Positions 1-7,817 of a stretch of 13,300 nt of DNA are shown piece after piece. Under the pieces are notes generated by a model. It was not told the origin of the DNA, searched no databases, and saw nothing but the letters and a program-made list of their open reading frames with translations. Origin of the DNA: JACJXF01 sp964349045 (GTDB lineage: Bacteria > Bacteroidota > Bacteroidia > Bacteroidales > GCA-2748055); NCBI GenBank assembly GCA_964349045.1, contig CAYGFI010000138.1, positions 1 to 13,300 of the forward strand, given 5' to 3'. Made by a program: the position numbers and the translations under genes. Positions within the stretch are counted from its first letter, which is position 1. Every line of letters begins with the position of its first letter.

Positions 1-59
1 GCCATAAAGACACCCTGGCAAAAATTCTCAATTATTTTAATAGTAAAGTTATCAAGTGA
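1..59 (+). CDS. possible C-terminal tail of an upstream gene (partial)
   Basis: In frame 3, starting at base 3, the first bases read HKDTLAKILNYFNSKVIK followed by TGA at 57-59. The mix of lysine, leucine and isoleucine looks like an ordinary protein C-terminus. The stretch is very short, and frame 1 is also open to a TAA at 67-69, so the choice of frame is uncertain. I do not recognise the product. If it is real, the gene ends about 180 bases before tatC, which leaves room for a separate tatC promoter. Confidence 0.25.
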   Translation, partial: HKDTLAKILNYFNSKVIK

Positions 60-198
60 ATCTTTGTAACCAGACATCAAACAGAAAACTGTGACTTTTT
101 ATCCCGCAATCAATCTTTAAAGCTAATAATTTTTCTTCAATTACGTTGAGTTATTGAAAACGATCGGACGGCAAAGCTGAAATCAAATATATTTTTAT

Positions 199-207
199 TT
201 ACTTTGC
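199..207 (+). promoter_or_regulatory. possible Bacteroidota -7 element for tatC-lptB
   Basis: TTACTTTGC lies 34 bases before the tatC start and matches the Bacteroidota -7 consensus TAnnTTTGC except at the second base. No clear TTG stands about 21 bases upstream, so support is weak. Its position, in the AT-rich gap ahead of the tatC-lptB pair, is suitable. Confidence 0.3.
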
Positions 208-241
208 GCGTGTAAAGCAATTAAAGAGAGAGTTAACTTCG

Positions 242-1093
242 ATGGCAAAAAGGAAAGATGAGGAAATGTCATTTCTCGATCATCTTGAAGAATTAAGATG
301 GCGTTTAATAAGGTCAGTACTTGCAATCTTTGTCGGGGCCATTGTCGCGTTTATTTTTAAAGACTTAATCTTCAGTCAGGTCATTCTGGCCCCCAGAACT
401 CCTGATTTCTGGACAAACAGGATATTTTGTGAACTGGGACAATATTTGGGAAGTCCAAGTTTATGTATCAACCGGATTCCATTGGAAATTATTTCCGTTA
501 AAATGGCGGGTCAGTTTAATATGCATATTCTGGTCAGTCTGGTGATCGGTCTTATTATTGCCTTTCCATATGTATTTTACGAATTCTGGAGTTTTATTGC
601 ACCCGCCCTGAAATCAAAGGAGAGGAAATACGCGAACGGCGCTATTTTTTTCAGTTCGTCACTTTTTTTATTGGGTATTACTTTTGGCTATTTCATGATT
701 GTACCTTTAACGGTTCATTTTCTTGGCAGTTACAGCGTCAGTCCTGATGTTAACAATACAATAAACCTGATTTCCTATGTTTCAACCATTACTTCAGTAG
801 TTTTTGCATCCGGAGTAGTATTTGAATTGCCGGTAATAATTTATTTTCTTACAAAAATAGGATTAGTTACTCCTGAATTTCTGAAAAAATACCGGAAACA
901 TTCAATTGTTGTGATCATGATTTTAGCAGCAATTATTACACCTCCTGATGTTTTTAGCCTGGTTCTGGTATCAATCCCTTTGCTGGTACTCTATGAGGTT
1001 AGTATAGGTATTTCAAAACGTATTACAAGACAACGAAAAAAGCAAGAGGCTCAGGAGAGTTCATCTGAGCAGTTAACCTCATCCGTCAAATGA
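242..1093 (+). CDS. tatC: Sec-independent protein translocase subunit TatC
   Basis: TatC is the multi-spanning core of the twin-arginine translocase in the inner membrane. It recognises the twin-arginine signal of folded exported proteins and recruits TatA. The 283-residue product has the family's N-terminal motif FLDHLEELRWRL (residues 11-22), six likely membrane helices, the FYEFWSFIAPAL segment (112-123) whose Glu114 corresponds to the signal-binding Glu103 of E. coli, and a late ITPPD motif (232-236). The first periplasmic loop (about 48-92) is longer than in E. coli, with two cysteines (63 and 75); I believe long loops are common in this phylum. The tail is charged and polar. The ATG at 242 has a purine-rich GAGAGAG 13 bases upstream but no strong ribosome site. 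The gene overlaps lptB by ATGA, which suggests translational coupling. No tatA is visible here. Confidence 0.97.
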   Translation: MAKRKDEEMSFLDHLEELRWRLIRSVLAIFVGAIVAFIFKDLIFSQVILAPRTPDFWTNRIFCELGQYLGSPSLCINRIPLEIISVKMAGQFNMHILVSLVIGLIIAFPYVFYEFWSFIAPALKSKERKYANGAIFFSSSLFLLGITFGYFMIVPLTVHFLGSYSVSPDVNNTINLISYVSTITSVVFASGVVFELPVIIYFLTKIGLVTPEFLKKYRKHSIVVIMILAAIITPPDVFSLVLVSIPLLVLYEVSIGISKRITRQRKKQEAQESSSEQLTSSVK

Positions 1094-1812
1094 AACTATA
1101 TACCAGGAATTTAGTAAAACGATATCGCTCCAGAACAGTGGTGAAAGGAGTATCCATCGAGCTTAACAGGGGGGAGATTGTAGGACTTCTGGGTCCCAAT
1201 GGAGCCGGTAAAACCACTTCATTTTATATGATAGTTGGACTTATCACTCCTAATGAAGGTAGCATTTTCATTGATGACCAGGAAATAACCAAAGAGCCGG
1301 TTTATAAAAGAGCAAGGCGCGGAATCGGTTACCTTTCTCAGGAAGCATCTGTATTTCGCAAACTGAGTGTAGAAGATAATATCAAAGCTGTACTTGAGCT
1401 TTCCGGAATGTCGGGAGAAGAACAAAAGGAAAGGCTCGAATCCTTATTGAATGAATTTGGCCTGGGAAAAATAAGGAAAAGCATGGGAATACAACTCTCG
1501 GGAGGAGAACGCAGACGTACAGAAATTGCCAGGGCTCTTTCCCTGAACCCGTATTTTATTTTGCTGGATGAGCCCTTTGCAGGTGTTGACCCAATTGCTG
1601 TTGAAGATATCCAATCCATTATATCGCAATTGAGCAAAAAGAATATTGGAATTCTCATTACCGACCATAATGTCCACGAAACATTATCTATTACCGACCG
1701 GGCTTATCTTCTTTTCGAGGGAGAAATTCTGAAAGCCGGAACTTCCAATGAACTTGCTGACGATGAAGAAGTCAGAAGACTTTACTTAGGCAAAAATTTT
1801 GAATTGCGGTAA
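1090..1812 (+). CDS. lptB: LPS export ABC transporter ATP-binding protein LptB
   Basis: LptB is the cytoplasmic ATPase of the LptB2FGC machine, which extracts lipopolysaccharide from the inner membrane and drives it along the periplasmic bridge to the outer membrane. The 240 residues match the usual LptB length. Visible motifs are Walker A GPNGAGKTT (35-43), a Q-loop in GYLSQEASVF, the signature LSGGERRR (from 136), Walker B FILLDEP with Asp160 and Glu161, and the H-loop in ITDHNV (His193). LSGGERRR and DEPFAGVDPIAV are characteristic of LptB rather than of general ABC ATPases. The start overlaps the tatC stop. LptF, LptG and LptC partners are not in the window, so the tatC pairing reflects co-transcription rather than one complex. 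Confidence 0.95.
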   Translation: MKLYTRNLVKRYRSRTVVKGVSIELNRGEIVGLLGPNGAGKTTSFYMIVGLITPNEGSIFIDDQEITKEPVYKRARRGIGYLSQEASVFRKLSVEDNIKAVLELSGMSGEEQKERLESLLNEFGLGKIRKSMGIQLSGGERRRTEIARALSLNPYFILLDEPFAGVDPIAVEDIQSIISQLSKKNIGILITDHNVHETLSITDRAYLLFEGEILKAGTSNELADDEEVRRLYLGKNFELR

Positions 1813-1836
1813 TTATCAAAATTTGAATAACTTTGC
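1804..1836 (+). promoter_or_regulatory. Bacteroidota-type promoter of tRNA-Leu
   Basis: A perfect -7 element TAACTTTGC at 1828-1836 is preceded by TTG at 1804-1806, a 21-base gap. The tRNA begins 13 bases after the -7 element, a suitable distance for a short leader. The -33 part lies inside the last codons of lptB, so the promoter overlaps the end of that gene. Confidence 0.6.
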
Positions 1837-1849
1837 AAAAATTTTTTTC

Positions 1850-1931
1850 GCGGGTGTGGCGGAATTGGTAGACGCGCCAGACTTAGGATCTGGTACCGCA
1901 AGGTGTGGGGGTTCGAGTCCCTTCATCCGCA
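1850..1931 (+). tRNA. tRNA-Leu (anticodon UAG)
   Basis: The 82-base gene folds as a class II tRNA. The acceptor stem is GCGGGTG (1850-1856) paired with CATCCGC (1924-1930), with one G-U pair and discriminator base A1931. The D-loop carries GGTAGAC. The anticodon stem CCAGA/TCTGG encloses the loop CTTAGGA, which gives anticodon TAG and reads CUN leucine codons. A long variable arm and the T-loop TTCGAGT follow. CCA is not encoded, so it must be added after transcription. Promoter and possible terminator flank it closely, so it is probably an independent unit between lptB and tig. Confidence 0.95.
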
Positions 1932-1940
1932 CTTGATAGA

Positions 1941-1987
1941 ACCGCTGATAATTCCTGTTACAAAGACGGTGATATCGGGCGGTTTTT
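1941..1987 (+). terminator. possible terminator after tRNA-Leu
   Basis: ACCGC plus GATA (1941-1950) can pair with TATC plus GCGGT (1973-1983), with small bulges, and TTTT follows at 1984-1987. The stem begins 10 bases after the tRNA end. The loop of about 22 bases is long, which lowers confidence. Confidence 0.45.
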
Positions 1988-2037
1988 AAGGTTTTAACGG
2001 GATCAGTTTTATTTAACATATATCAAATTGAAGTAGA

Positions 2038-3390
2038 ATGAACATTACAAATCAAAAAATTGACGATCTGAATGCTGTTGTAAGTATCAAACTCATACCG
2101 GAAGATTACCAGGTTAAAGTCGATGAGGTATTGAAGGATTACCGGAAAAAGGCGAAGATTGATGGATTCCGTCCCGGAATGGTTCCAATGGGTCTGGTGA
2201 AAAAACTCTATTATAAACCCATACTGGCTGAAGAAATAAATAAACTCATTTCTGAAAACCTTATGAAATATATCAGGGATGAGAAAATCAAAATTCTTGG
2301 CGAACCTCTTCCTCACAAAGATGATGATAAAGTGATTGATTTTGATAAAGATACAGAATTTGAGTTTTCTTTCGATCTGGGTCTTTTCGTAGATTTTTCC
2401 CTCAATATTTCTGAAAAAGATAAAATTGTTTATTATACAATTAAGGTAGAGGATGAAGTTATAAATGAATATTCTGACAATGTTACCAAACGCTTTGGCG
2501 ATTTTGTTCCTGTTGATGTAGCCGGAAATGACGAGATGATCAAAGGAAATCTGATTCAACTGGATTCTGAAGGTATCCCTGTTCAGGAGGGTATAAAAGC
2601 GGAAAATATCAGTATTTCGCTCGATATTATGAAAGATGAGTCGGTTAAGAACCTGTTTAAAGGCAAAAAACCCGGGCAAAGTGTAGACTTTGATCTGAGG
2701 AAAGCGTACCCTAACGATGTTGAACTTAGTTCTCTCCTGAAAATTGAAAAAAGCCTCGTTGTTTCTATTGAAGGAGAATTCCGTATTGATATTTTAGAAA
2801 TTCTTGCATTTAAAAAACATGAAATGAACCAGGAACTTTTCGATAAAGTTTATGGGGAAAACCAGGTGAAATCGGAAGCAGAATTCCGTGAAAAACTTGT
2901 TGATGAACTTAAAGCCAATTATGAGAGAGAATCAAATTACAAATTTGCTATCGATTCAAAGGAATATCTGATTAAAAAAACTAATTTAGCATTACCTGTT
3001 GATTTTTTAAAACGATGGATCCTTGAGACCAATGAGAAAATGTCATCAGAGCAGATTGAAAAGGAATTCACAGATTATGAAAAGGAGTTTCAATGGCAAT
3101 TAATTAAAGACCAGCTGATTCGCGAAAACGATATTAAAGTTTCCGAAGAAGAGTTGCTCGAATATTCTGTTTCTCTCGCGAGGAATCAATTCTACCAGTA
3201 CGGACTTTATAACGTTCCGGAAGAACATATAATTCAGTATGCAAAGGAACAACTAACTAAAAAAGAAGAAGCACGACGGCTTTTTGACCAGAAATATGAG
3301 GATAAAATATATAAGCTGTTGAAAGAAAAGGTTAAGCTGGAAATGAAGGAAATTACAGCAGAGAATTTTAAAAAGCTATTTGAAAAATAG
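2038..3390 (+). CDS. tig: trigger factor, ribosome-bound chaperone
   Basis: Trigger factor sits at the ribosome exit tunnel and shields new polypeptides as they emerge. The 450-residue product has the ribosome-docking signature GFRPGMVP at residues 43-50, the same positions as GFRKGKVP in E. coli. The N-terminal domain covers about 1-130, the middle domain in the peptidyl-prolyl isomerase position about 150-250, and the rest is the helical, Lys/Glu-rich C-terminal chaperone cradle. The middle domain is hard to match by eye to an active FKBP fold, so isomerase activity is uncertain; the chaperone assignment does not depend on it. The ATG at 2038 fits the family start. No promoter is evident just upstream. 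clpP and clpX follow, the usual bacterial order linking folding and degradation. Confidence 0.95.
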   Translation: MNITNQKIDDLNAVVSIKLIPEDYQVKVDEVLKDYRKKAKIDGFRPGMVPMGLVKKLYYKPILAEEINKLISENLMKYIRDEKIKILGEPLPHKDDDKVIDFDKDTEFEFSFDLGLFVDFSLNISEKDKIVYYTIKVEDEVINEYSDNVTKRFGDFVPVDVAGNDEMIKGNLIQLDSEGIPVQEGIKAENISISLDIMKDESVKNLFKGKKPGQSVDFDLRKAYPNDVELSSLLKIEKSLVVSIEGEFRIDILEILAFKKHEMNQELFDKVYGENQVKSEAEFREKLVDELKANYERESNYKFAIDSKEYLIKKTNLALPVDFLKRWILETNEKMSSEQIEKEFTDYEKEFQWQLIKDQLIRENDIKVSEEELLEYSVSLARNQFYQYGLYNVPEEHIIQYAKEQLTKKEEARRLFDQKYEDKIYKLLKEKVKLEMKEITAENFKKLFEK

Positions 3391-3540
3391 GTGGTTAGCT
3401 GTTTAGGTGTTTAGGAAGAAGAATTTTAGGTTGAAAAGAAGATTAATGAATGTAAGGAAGACCATTTTTAGCAGTTGTTTTAATACTAAAACTCTATAAC
3501 CCTAAAATCCTAAACCCCTAATCCCCTAAACCCCTAAAAA
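3391..3540 (+). repeat. telomere-like heptamer repeats forming an imperfect inverted repeat
   Basis: Just after the tig stop, bases 3391-3430 hold GTTTAGG-like G-rich units. Bases 3497-3540 hold the complement, a run of CCCCTAAA-like units. The two arms are diverged inverted copies around a loop of roughly 65 bases, so nearly the whole tig-clpP gap could fold as one large hairpin. There is no coding potential. It could act as a terminator or processing site between tig and clpP, or be a passive dispersed repeat. Confidence 0.7.
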
Positions 3541-3564
3541 GTCAACACAAATAAATCAAACCCT

Positions 3565-4248
3565 ATGAATACCAAAGACGATTTTCGAAAATATGCAACA
3601 AAGCATATGGGTATCAGCAGTCAGAACCTCGATCGCTTTACCTCCGTTTACGATAGTTATATCTCTCCAACAATCATTGAGGAACGCCAGCTTAATATTG
3701 CTACCATGGATGTGTTTTCCCGTCTCATGATGGACCGGATTATTTTTCTGGGTACGCCAATAGATGATTATGTGGCAAATATTATTCAGGCCCAGTTACT
3801 GTATCTGGAATCTGCAGATCCCTCAAAGGACATCCAGATATATTTTAACACTCCCGGAGGTGGCGTACATGCAGGTTTGGGAATTTATGATACCATGCAA
3901 TATATCACTTCCGATGTTGCCACAATTTGTACAGGAATGGCAGCATCCATGGGCGCTGTTCTGCTTTGCGCCGGGACCAAAGGAAAACGTTCTGCCCTTC
4001 GTCATTCCCGCGTGATGATTCATCAGCCTATGGGAGGTACACAGGGTCAGGCTTCCGACATTGAAATCACCACCCGTGAGATACTTAAACTTAAAAAGGA
4101 GTTGTACCAGATTATTGCTGACCACTCCGGAAATCCATTTAAAAAAGTTGAAAAAGATTCTGACCGCGACTACTGGATGACAGCCGATGAAGCGAAAGGC
4201 TACGGAATGATCGATGAAGTGCTGGTTAGAAATTTTCCTAAAAAGTGA
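3565..4248 (+). CDS. clpP: ATP-dependent Clp protease proteolytic subunit
   Basis: ClpP forms the double-heptamer serine protease barrel that degrades proteins fed to it by ClpX or another Clp ATPase. The 227 residues contain the complete triad: Ser128 in GMAASMGA, His153 in RVMIHQPMGG and Asp202 in DSDRDYW. The spacings of 25 and 49 residues equal those of the E. coli enzyme. The oligomerisation and substrate-groove motif YFNTPGGGVHAG lies at 93-104. The N-terminal extension of about 20 residues over the E. coli precursor is probably a propeptide or a lineage-specific extension. The ATG at 3565 follows the repeat region with no clear Shine-Dalgarno sequence. The stop overlaps the probable GTG start of clpX, which points to coupled synthesis of the two partners. 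Confidence 0.97.
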   Translation: MNTKDDFRKYATKHMGISSQNLDRFTSVYDSYISPTIIEERQLNIATMDVFSRLMMDRIIFLGTPIDDYVANIIQAQLLYLESADPSKDIQIYFNTPGGGVHAGLGIYDTMQYITSDVATICTGMAASMGAVLLCAGTKGKRSALRHSRVMIHQPMGGTQGQASDIEITTREILKLKKELYQIIADHSGNPFKKVEKDSDRDYWMTADEAKGYGMIDEVLVRNFPKK

Positions 4249-5489
4249 CAAAAACATATATTAAAATGGACCGTTGCTCTTTTTGTGGAAGGGAAAAGAA
4301 GGATACGAACCTTCTAATTGCAGGTATATCGGGGCATATATGCGACCGGTGTATCGGTCAGGCTTATTCTATTGTTCAGGAGGAGATTAGTAAAAAGGGA
4401 GAGTTCGATTTAAATAAGCTTAAGGTGCTTAAACCTGTGGAGATTATGAGTTTTCTCGACCTTTATGTTATCGGTCAGGAGGAGGCCAAAAAGTACCTTT
4501 CAGTTGCAGTTTACAACCATTACAAGCGGCTGATGCAAACCAGCATTAAAGATGAAGATGAGGTGGAGATTGAAAAATCCAATATCATCCTGGTTGGTGA
4601 AACAGGAACAGGAAAGACACTTCTTGCCCGTACCATTGCTAAAATGCTTCATGTTCCTTTTACAATAGTAGATGCTACAGTTCTTACGGAAGCCGGTTAT
4701 GTTGGTGAGGATATTGAAAGCATTCTTACGCGGCTGTTACAGGTGGCCGATTACAATGTTGAAGCGGCTGAGAAGGGAATAGTTTTCATTGATGAGATTG
4801 ATAAGATTGCCCGCAAAGGAGATAACCCCTCAATTACCCGAGATGTCTCCGGTGAAGGGGTCCAGCAGGGACTTCTCAAGCTGCTGGAGGGCTCCGTTGT
4901 TAATGTGCCTCCCCAGGGTGGACGCAAACATCCCGACCAGAAAATGATTCCCGTGAATACCAAGAATATCCTGTTTATCTGCGGAGGTGCATTTGACGGG
5001 ATCAATAAAAAAATAGGTCAGCGTCTGAACACCCAGGTTGTAGGTTACACAGCCAGCAAATCAAAAGATCATATCGATCGCGATAATCTTCTTCAATATA
5101 TTGCACCCCAGGATCTGAAAGCTTTCGGTCTGATTCCGGAAATTATCGGCCGGTTGCCAATTCTCACATACCTGAGTCCACTTGATAAAACAGCGCTCCG
5201 GAGAATTCTTACCGAACCCAGGAATGCTATTATCAAACAATATGAGAAGTTATTCCAGATGGATGGAATAATGCTGTCATGGGATGAACAGGTGCTTGAT
5301 TATATTGTTGAAAAAGCCATCGAATTTAAGTTAGGGGCACGAGGTCTGAGATCTATTTGCGAGGTAATCATTATTGACGCGATGTTCGAACTCCCGTCTA
5401 AAACTGAAAAAACCGTAAATATTGGTCTGGGATACGCGAAAGAAAAACTGGAGAAAGCTAATATTCAAAGACTGAAAATGACCGGGTAA
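4245..5489 (+). CDS. clpX: ATP-dependent Clp protease ATP-binding subunit ClpX
   Basis: ClpX is the AAA+ hexamer that unfolds tagged proteins and threads them into ClpP. The N-terminal zinc domain has Cys11, Cys14, Cys33 and Cys36 (CSFC and ICDRC). Walker A is GETGTGKT (118-125), pore loop GYVG (151-154), Walker B IVFIDE (179-184), and the RKHPDQ loop and the GLIPEIIGRLP segment are present. The ClpP-docking loop reads VVGYTA where E. coli has IGFGAT. The start is ambiguous: GTG at 4245 overlaps the clpP stop, while ATG at 4266 gives MDRCSFCG, which begins right at the zinc finger as in many homologues. Neither has a Shine-Dalgarno sequence. Length (414 or 407 residues) is normal. It is probably co-transcribed with clpP. 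Confidence 0.96.
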   Translation: MTKTYIKMDRCSFCGREKKDTNLLIAGISGHICDRCIGQAYSIVQEEISKKGEFDLNKLKVLKPVEIMSFLDLYVIGQEEAKKYLSVAVYNHYKRLMQTSIKDEDEVEIEKSNIILVGETGTGKTLLARTIAKMLHVPFTIVDATVLTEAGYVGEDIESILTRLLQVADYNVEAAEKGIVFIDEIDKIARKGDNPSITRDVSGEGVQQGLLKLLEGSVVNVPPQGGRKHPDQKMIPVNTKNILFICGGAFDGINKKIGQRLNTQVVGYTASKSKDHIDRDNLLQYIAPQDLKAFGLIPEIIGRLPILTYLSPLDKTALRRILTEPRNAIIKQYEKLFQMDGIMLSWDEQVLDYIVEKAIEFKLGARGLRSICEVIIIDAMFELPSKTEKTVNIGLGYAKEKLEKANIQRLKMTG

Positions 5490-5540
5490 TTCAAAAAATC
5501 AGGTTTTTCAAAATCCCGATCAACCGGGAAACTAATAAAA

Positions 5541-5621
5541 ATGGACCAATTTGAAAGTGCCGAAAAACCGGGTCAGGTTTTGAGAATGGCCGAAGTCAAA
5601 ACTAATTTACCCGGATCATGA
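5541..5621 (+). CDS. possible short upstream peptide coupled to the EamA transporter
   Basis: An ATG at 5541 opens a 26-residue frame that begins MDQFESAEKPGQVLRMAE and ends at the TGA at 5619-5621. That stop overlaps the ATG of the transporter gene as ATGA, the arrangement used by translationally coupled genes elsewhere in this window. I do not recognise the peptide; it is soluble and mixed-charge. It could be a leader peptide, a remnant of a longer gene, or chance. No database comparison was possible, and the small size keeps confidence low. Confidence 0.25.
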   Translation: MDQFESAEKPGQVLRMAEVKTNLPGS

Positions 5622-6547
5622 AACCTAAGCTTAGTTTAGTATACCTGAGCCTGATCCTGGCAATGCTTTTATGGGGTTATACATTTGTAGCTTTTAAATT
5701 TGCCCTCGAATCATTCAAACCCATAAGTATAATCTTTTTAAGATTAATTATTTCAGTAATTTTTCTCTTTGCTTTTGCCATTATTGCAGGAAAACTGCAA
5801 ACCATCAGAAGAGAAGACTTCAGGTTTTTTATACTTCTTGCATTCTTTGAACCTTTTCTATATTTTCTCGGAGAAAGTTTCGGATTAACTTATGTTTCCT
5901 CTACCATGGGATCTGTTATTATAGCAATTATCCCGCTTATCGTGCCAATAGCCGCGTATTTCATTTACCGTGAACGTCTTACAATCCTTAACTGGATTGG
6001 TTTGCTCGTATCATTCGGAGGAGTAATTGCCGTTGTAATTTCAAGCGAGGTTGAGCTGGTTGCCCGTTTAAAGGGTGTTTTGCTGTTATTCCTTGCTGTT
6101 TTGTCGGCAGTCGGATATTCTCTCACGGTAAAGGGTTTATCACATAAATACAATGGATTTACCATCACTGCCTACCAGAATGTTCTGGGAATCATAATGT
6201 TTCTGCCATTGTTCCTCTGGTATGATGCCGGCAGCATCCTTTCGGTCCGGCCAACACCCGTTTCATGGACCTCTTTATTGTATCTTGGGATATTCGGATC
6301 ATCCGTAACTTTTGTGCTTTTTACTTTTTCAATAAGGGAAATCGGCGCTTCGAGGGCGAATATTTTCACCAACCTGATCCCTGTATTTACAGCCCTTTTA
6401 TCCTATTTCCTCCTGAAGGAAGCAATGCCCGGGCTCAAGGTAGCCGGTATTTTTATTGTACTCATCGGAGTTTTTCTGTCTCAGGTTAAAAGTATTAAAC
6501 TTAAAAAGCAGAAAACTTTCCCTGTAAATTACCAGTTTCCTGCCTAA
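5618..6547 (+). CDS. EamA/DMT-superfamily inner-membrane transporter
   Basis: The 309-residue product is almost entirely hydrophobic, with about ten membrane helices arranged as two tandem EamA repeats (roughly 8-142 and 152-290). The first helix carries LLWGYTFVAFK, and the repeat ends show the usual pattern of a short loop with ERLT or KEAMP followed by GLLVSFGGVIAV or GIFIVLIGVFL. Members of the drug/metabolite transporter superfamily move amino acids, nucleotides or other small metabolites, usually outward; the substrate cannot be read from the sequence. The C-terminus is basic and cytoplasmic (KLKKQK), as expected. The glycosyltransferase-like gene begins 21 bases downstream, so the two are probably co-transcribed, but I infer no shared pathway. 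Confidence 0.93.
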   Translation: MKPKLSLVYLSLILAMLLWGYTFVAFKFALESFKPISIIFLRLIISVIFLFAFAIIAGKLQTIRREDFRFFILLAFFEPFLYFLGESFGLTYVSSTMGSVIIAIIPLIVPIAAYFIYRERLTILNWIGLLVSFGGVIAVVISSEVELVARLKGVLLLFLAVLSAVGYSLTVKGLSHKYNGFTITAYQNVLGIIMFLPLFLWYDAGSILSVRPTPVSWTSLLYLGIFGSSVTFVLFTFSIREIGASRANIFTNLIPVFTALLSYFLLKEAMPGLKVAGIFIVLIGVFLSQVKSIKLKKQKTFPVNYQFPA

Positions 6548-6568
6548 TTCATACATTAAATTAAAACC

Positions 6569-7624
6569 ATGAAGTATTTCTTCATTGTTCAGGGTGAGGG
6601 AATGGGGCATACTACACAGTCCCTGGCATTACGTTCCATTCTTGAAAAAAACGGGCATTCGGTTGTGACAACCTTGTTAGGGACGAACTTTTTACGCGGG
6701 GAGAATAAACTGTACAGAACTGTTCCGCATGACAGATTTTTCAGTCCTGTTTTTTTAAGCAGGAGGGACAGGAATGGAATTAATCTGTACTCTACATTTT
6801 TATACAATTTTTTCCTGTCGCCCGTTTATCTTTTTTCAATTATTCGAATAGCCTGTCGCATAAGAGCTTCAGAAGCTCATGTTGTTATTGTTTTTTATGA
6901 TATGATGGGTCAGTTTGGAGCTTTTTTTTCTTTTTCCGGGAAGCCGGTTTTTTCTGTTTCGCACCATTTTTTCTTTGACCATCCCTCCTTCAGATGGCCC
7001 GCTGATCGAAAGGTTGAGCGTATGATGCTGAAAATTCATTCATGGATGGCATCCATAGGCGCCCGAAAGAAACTGGCGCTTTCTTTTACAAAGGAAAATC
7101 CTGTCCCCCGGAAAAAACTTTTTATTGTGCCTCCTTTATTACGGCGTGAAATTCTCGATGCCTTTCCGGTTCCCGGTGATCATATACATGTTTACCTCCT
7201 CCAGGCTGGATTTCTGTATCATATGATCGGAATGGCCCGGCAAAATCCCCGGATTCAATTCAGGATCTTCCTTCATGAATTTAAAACTGATTTTGAACTT
7301 CCTTCCAATGTTCATGTTTCACTTATATCGGGTGATGAATTTCTTGAGTCTATTAAAACTTCCTCCATGGTTATTTGCACTGCCGGATTTGAAACTCTGG
7401 CTGAAGCGATTTATCTTAACAAACCATTGCGGGTAATACCTTCAACAGGACATTTTGAGCAATACTGTAATGCTGTGGATGCGGTGAGAGTCAGCGCTGC
7501 AAGGATTACGGATATTTTTACTGTAAATGAACAGAATGTTAGTACAGATAATCCGGCACATGTGCAGTTTTTAAAATGGATCGGTAAGGCTGAAGAAATC
7601 ATTTTGAAATGTTTAACGGAATAA
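6569..7624 (+). CDS. GT-B fold glycosyltransferase-like protein
   Basis: This 351-residue protein starts with MKYFFIVQGEGMGHTTQSLA, the glycine-rich first loop with His14 typical of MurG-like and UDP-glycosyltransferase-like GT-B enzymes. The C-terminal half has the nucleotide-sugar-binding type motif CTAGFETLAEAIYLNKPL (from residue 270) followed by PSTGHFEQYCNA, where the acidic and glutamine residues usually contact the donor. It resembles the Glyco_trans_1_3 group of uncharacterised proteins. The middle (about 45-120) is basic and aromatic and could touch the membrane, but there is no clear membrane helix or signal peptide. Donor and acceptor are unknown. It is not MurG itself: the lipid I motifs are not evident and no cell-wall cluster surrounds it. 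It probably shares a transcript with the upstream transporter. Confidence 0.85.
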   Translation: MKYFFIVQGEGMGHTTQSLALRSILEKNGHSVVTTLLGTNFLRGENKLYRTVPHDRFFSPVFLSRRDRNGINLYSTFLYNFFLSPVYLFSIIRIACRIRASEAHVVIVFYDMMGQFGAFFSFSGKPVFSVSHHFFFDHPSFRWPADRKVERMMLKIHSWMASIGARKKLALSFTKENPVPRKKLFIVPPLLRREILDAFPVPGDHIHVYLLQAGFLYHMIGMARQNPRIQFRIFLHEFKTDFELPSNVHVSLISGDEFLESIKTSSMVICTAGFETLAEAIYLNKPLRVIPSTGHFEQYCNAVDAVRVSAARITDIFTVNEQNVSTDNPAHVQFLKWIGKAEEIILKCLTE

Positions 7625-7628
7625 CCGG

Positions 7629-7660
7629 TTTGTACACTAACTTGTTTTTTTGTACGTTTA
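7629..7660 (+). promoter_or_regulatory. possible promoter for porQ
   Basis: TTTG at 7629-7632 is followed after 20 bases by TACGTTTA (7653-7660), one mismatch from the Bacteroidota -7 consensus TAnnTTTG. It overlaps the 3' edge of the glycosyltransferase gap and would give a leader of about 150 bases before porQ. This is a weak match in AT-rich DNA. Confidence 0.3.
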
Positions 7661-7717
7661 TGGATTGTCATTCAATAAAATTATAGAAATACCTGAATAT
7701 TGGCCAAAAGGAATTAT

Positions 7718-7732
7718 GATCACAATGTTTCC
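7718..7732 (+). repeat. non-coding direct repeat upstream of porQ, copy 1
   Basis: GATCACAATGTTTCC matches copy 2 at 8912-8926 in 14 of 15 bases. It is followed at once by a small hairpin TTCC-gtaa-GGAA (7729-7740) and, about 20 bases later, by ATGTGG, which also follows copy 2. It sits in the 193-base gap before porQ, which otherwise holds only a weak promoter candidate. Confidence 0.5.
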
Positions 7733-7817
7733 GTAAGGAATGTTTACTATGTGGCCTCCGGATTACCGGTGTCAGAGTTAAGAATTTATTTTACAAAGTA
7801 ATTACAAGCTTGAACTG

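Noticed and set aside
2023..2679. 218-residue minus-strand open frame antisense to tig
   Set aside because: It is the shadow of the strongly supported trigger factor gene, and its Phe/Ile/Asn-rich composition is typical of antisense AT-rich coding DNA.
5514..5529. Hairpin TCCCG-atcaac-CGGGA after clpX as a + strand terminator
   Set aside because: No T-run follows on the + strand. The T-run appears only on the minus strand, where there is no gene to terminate.
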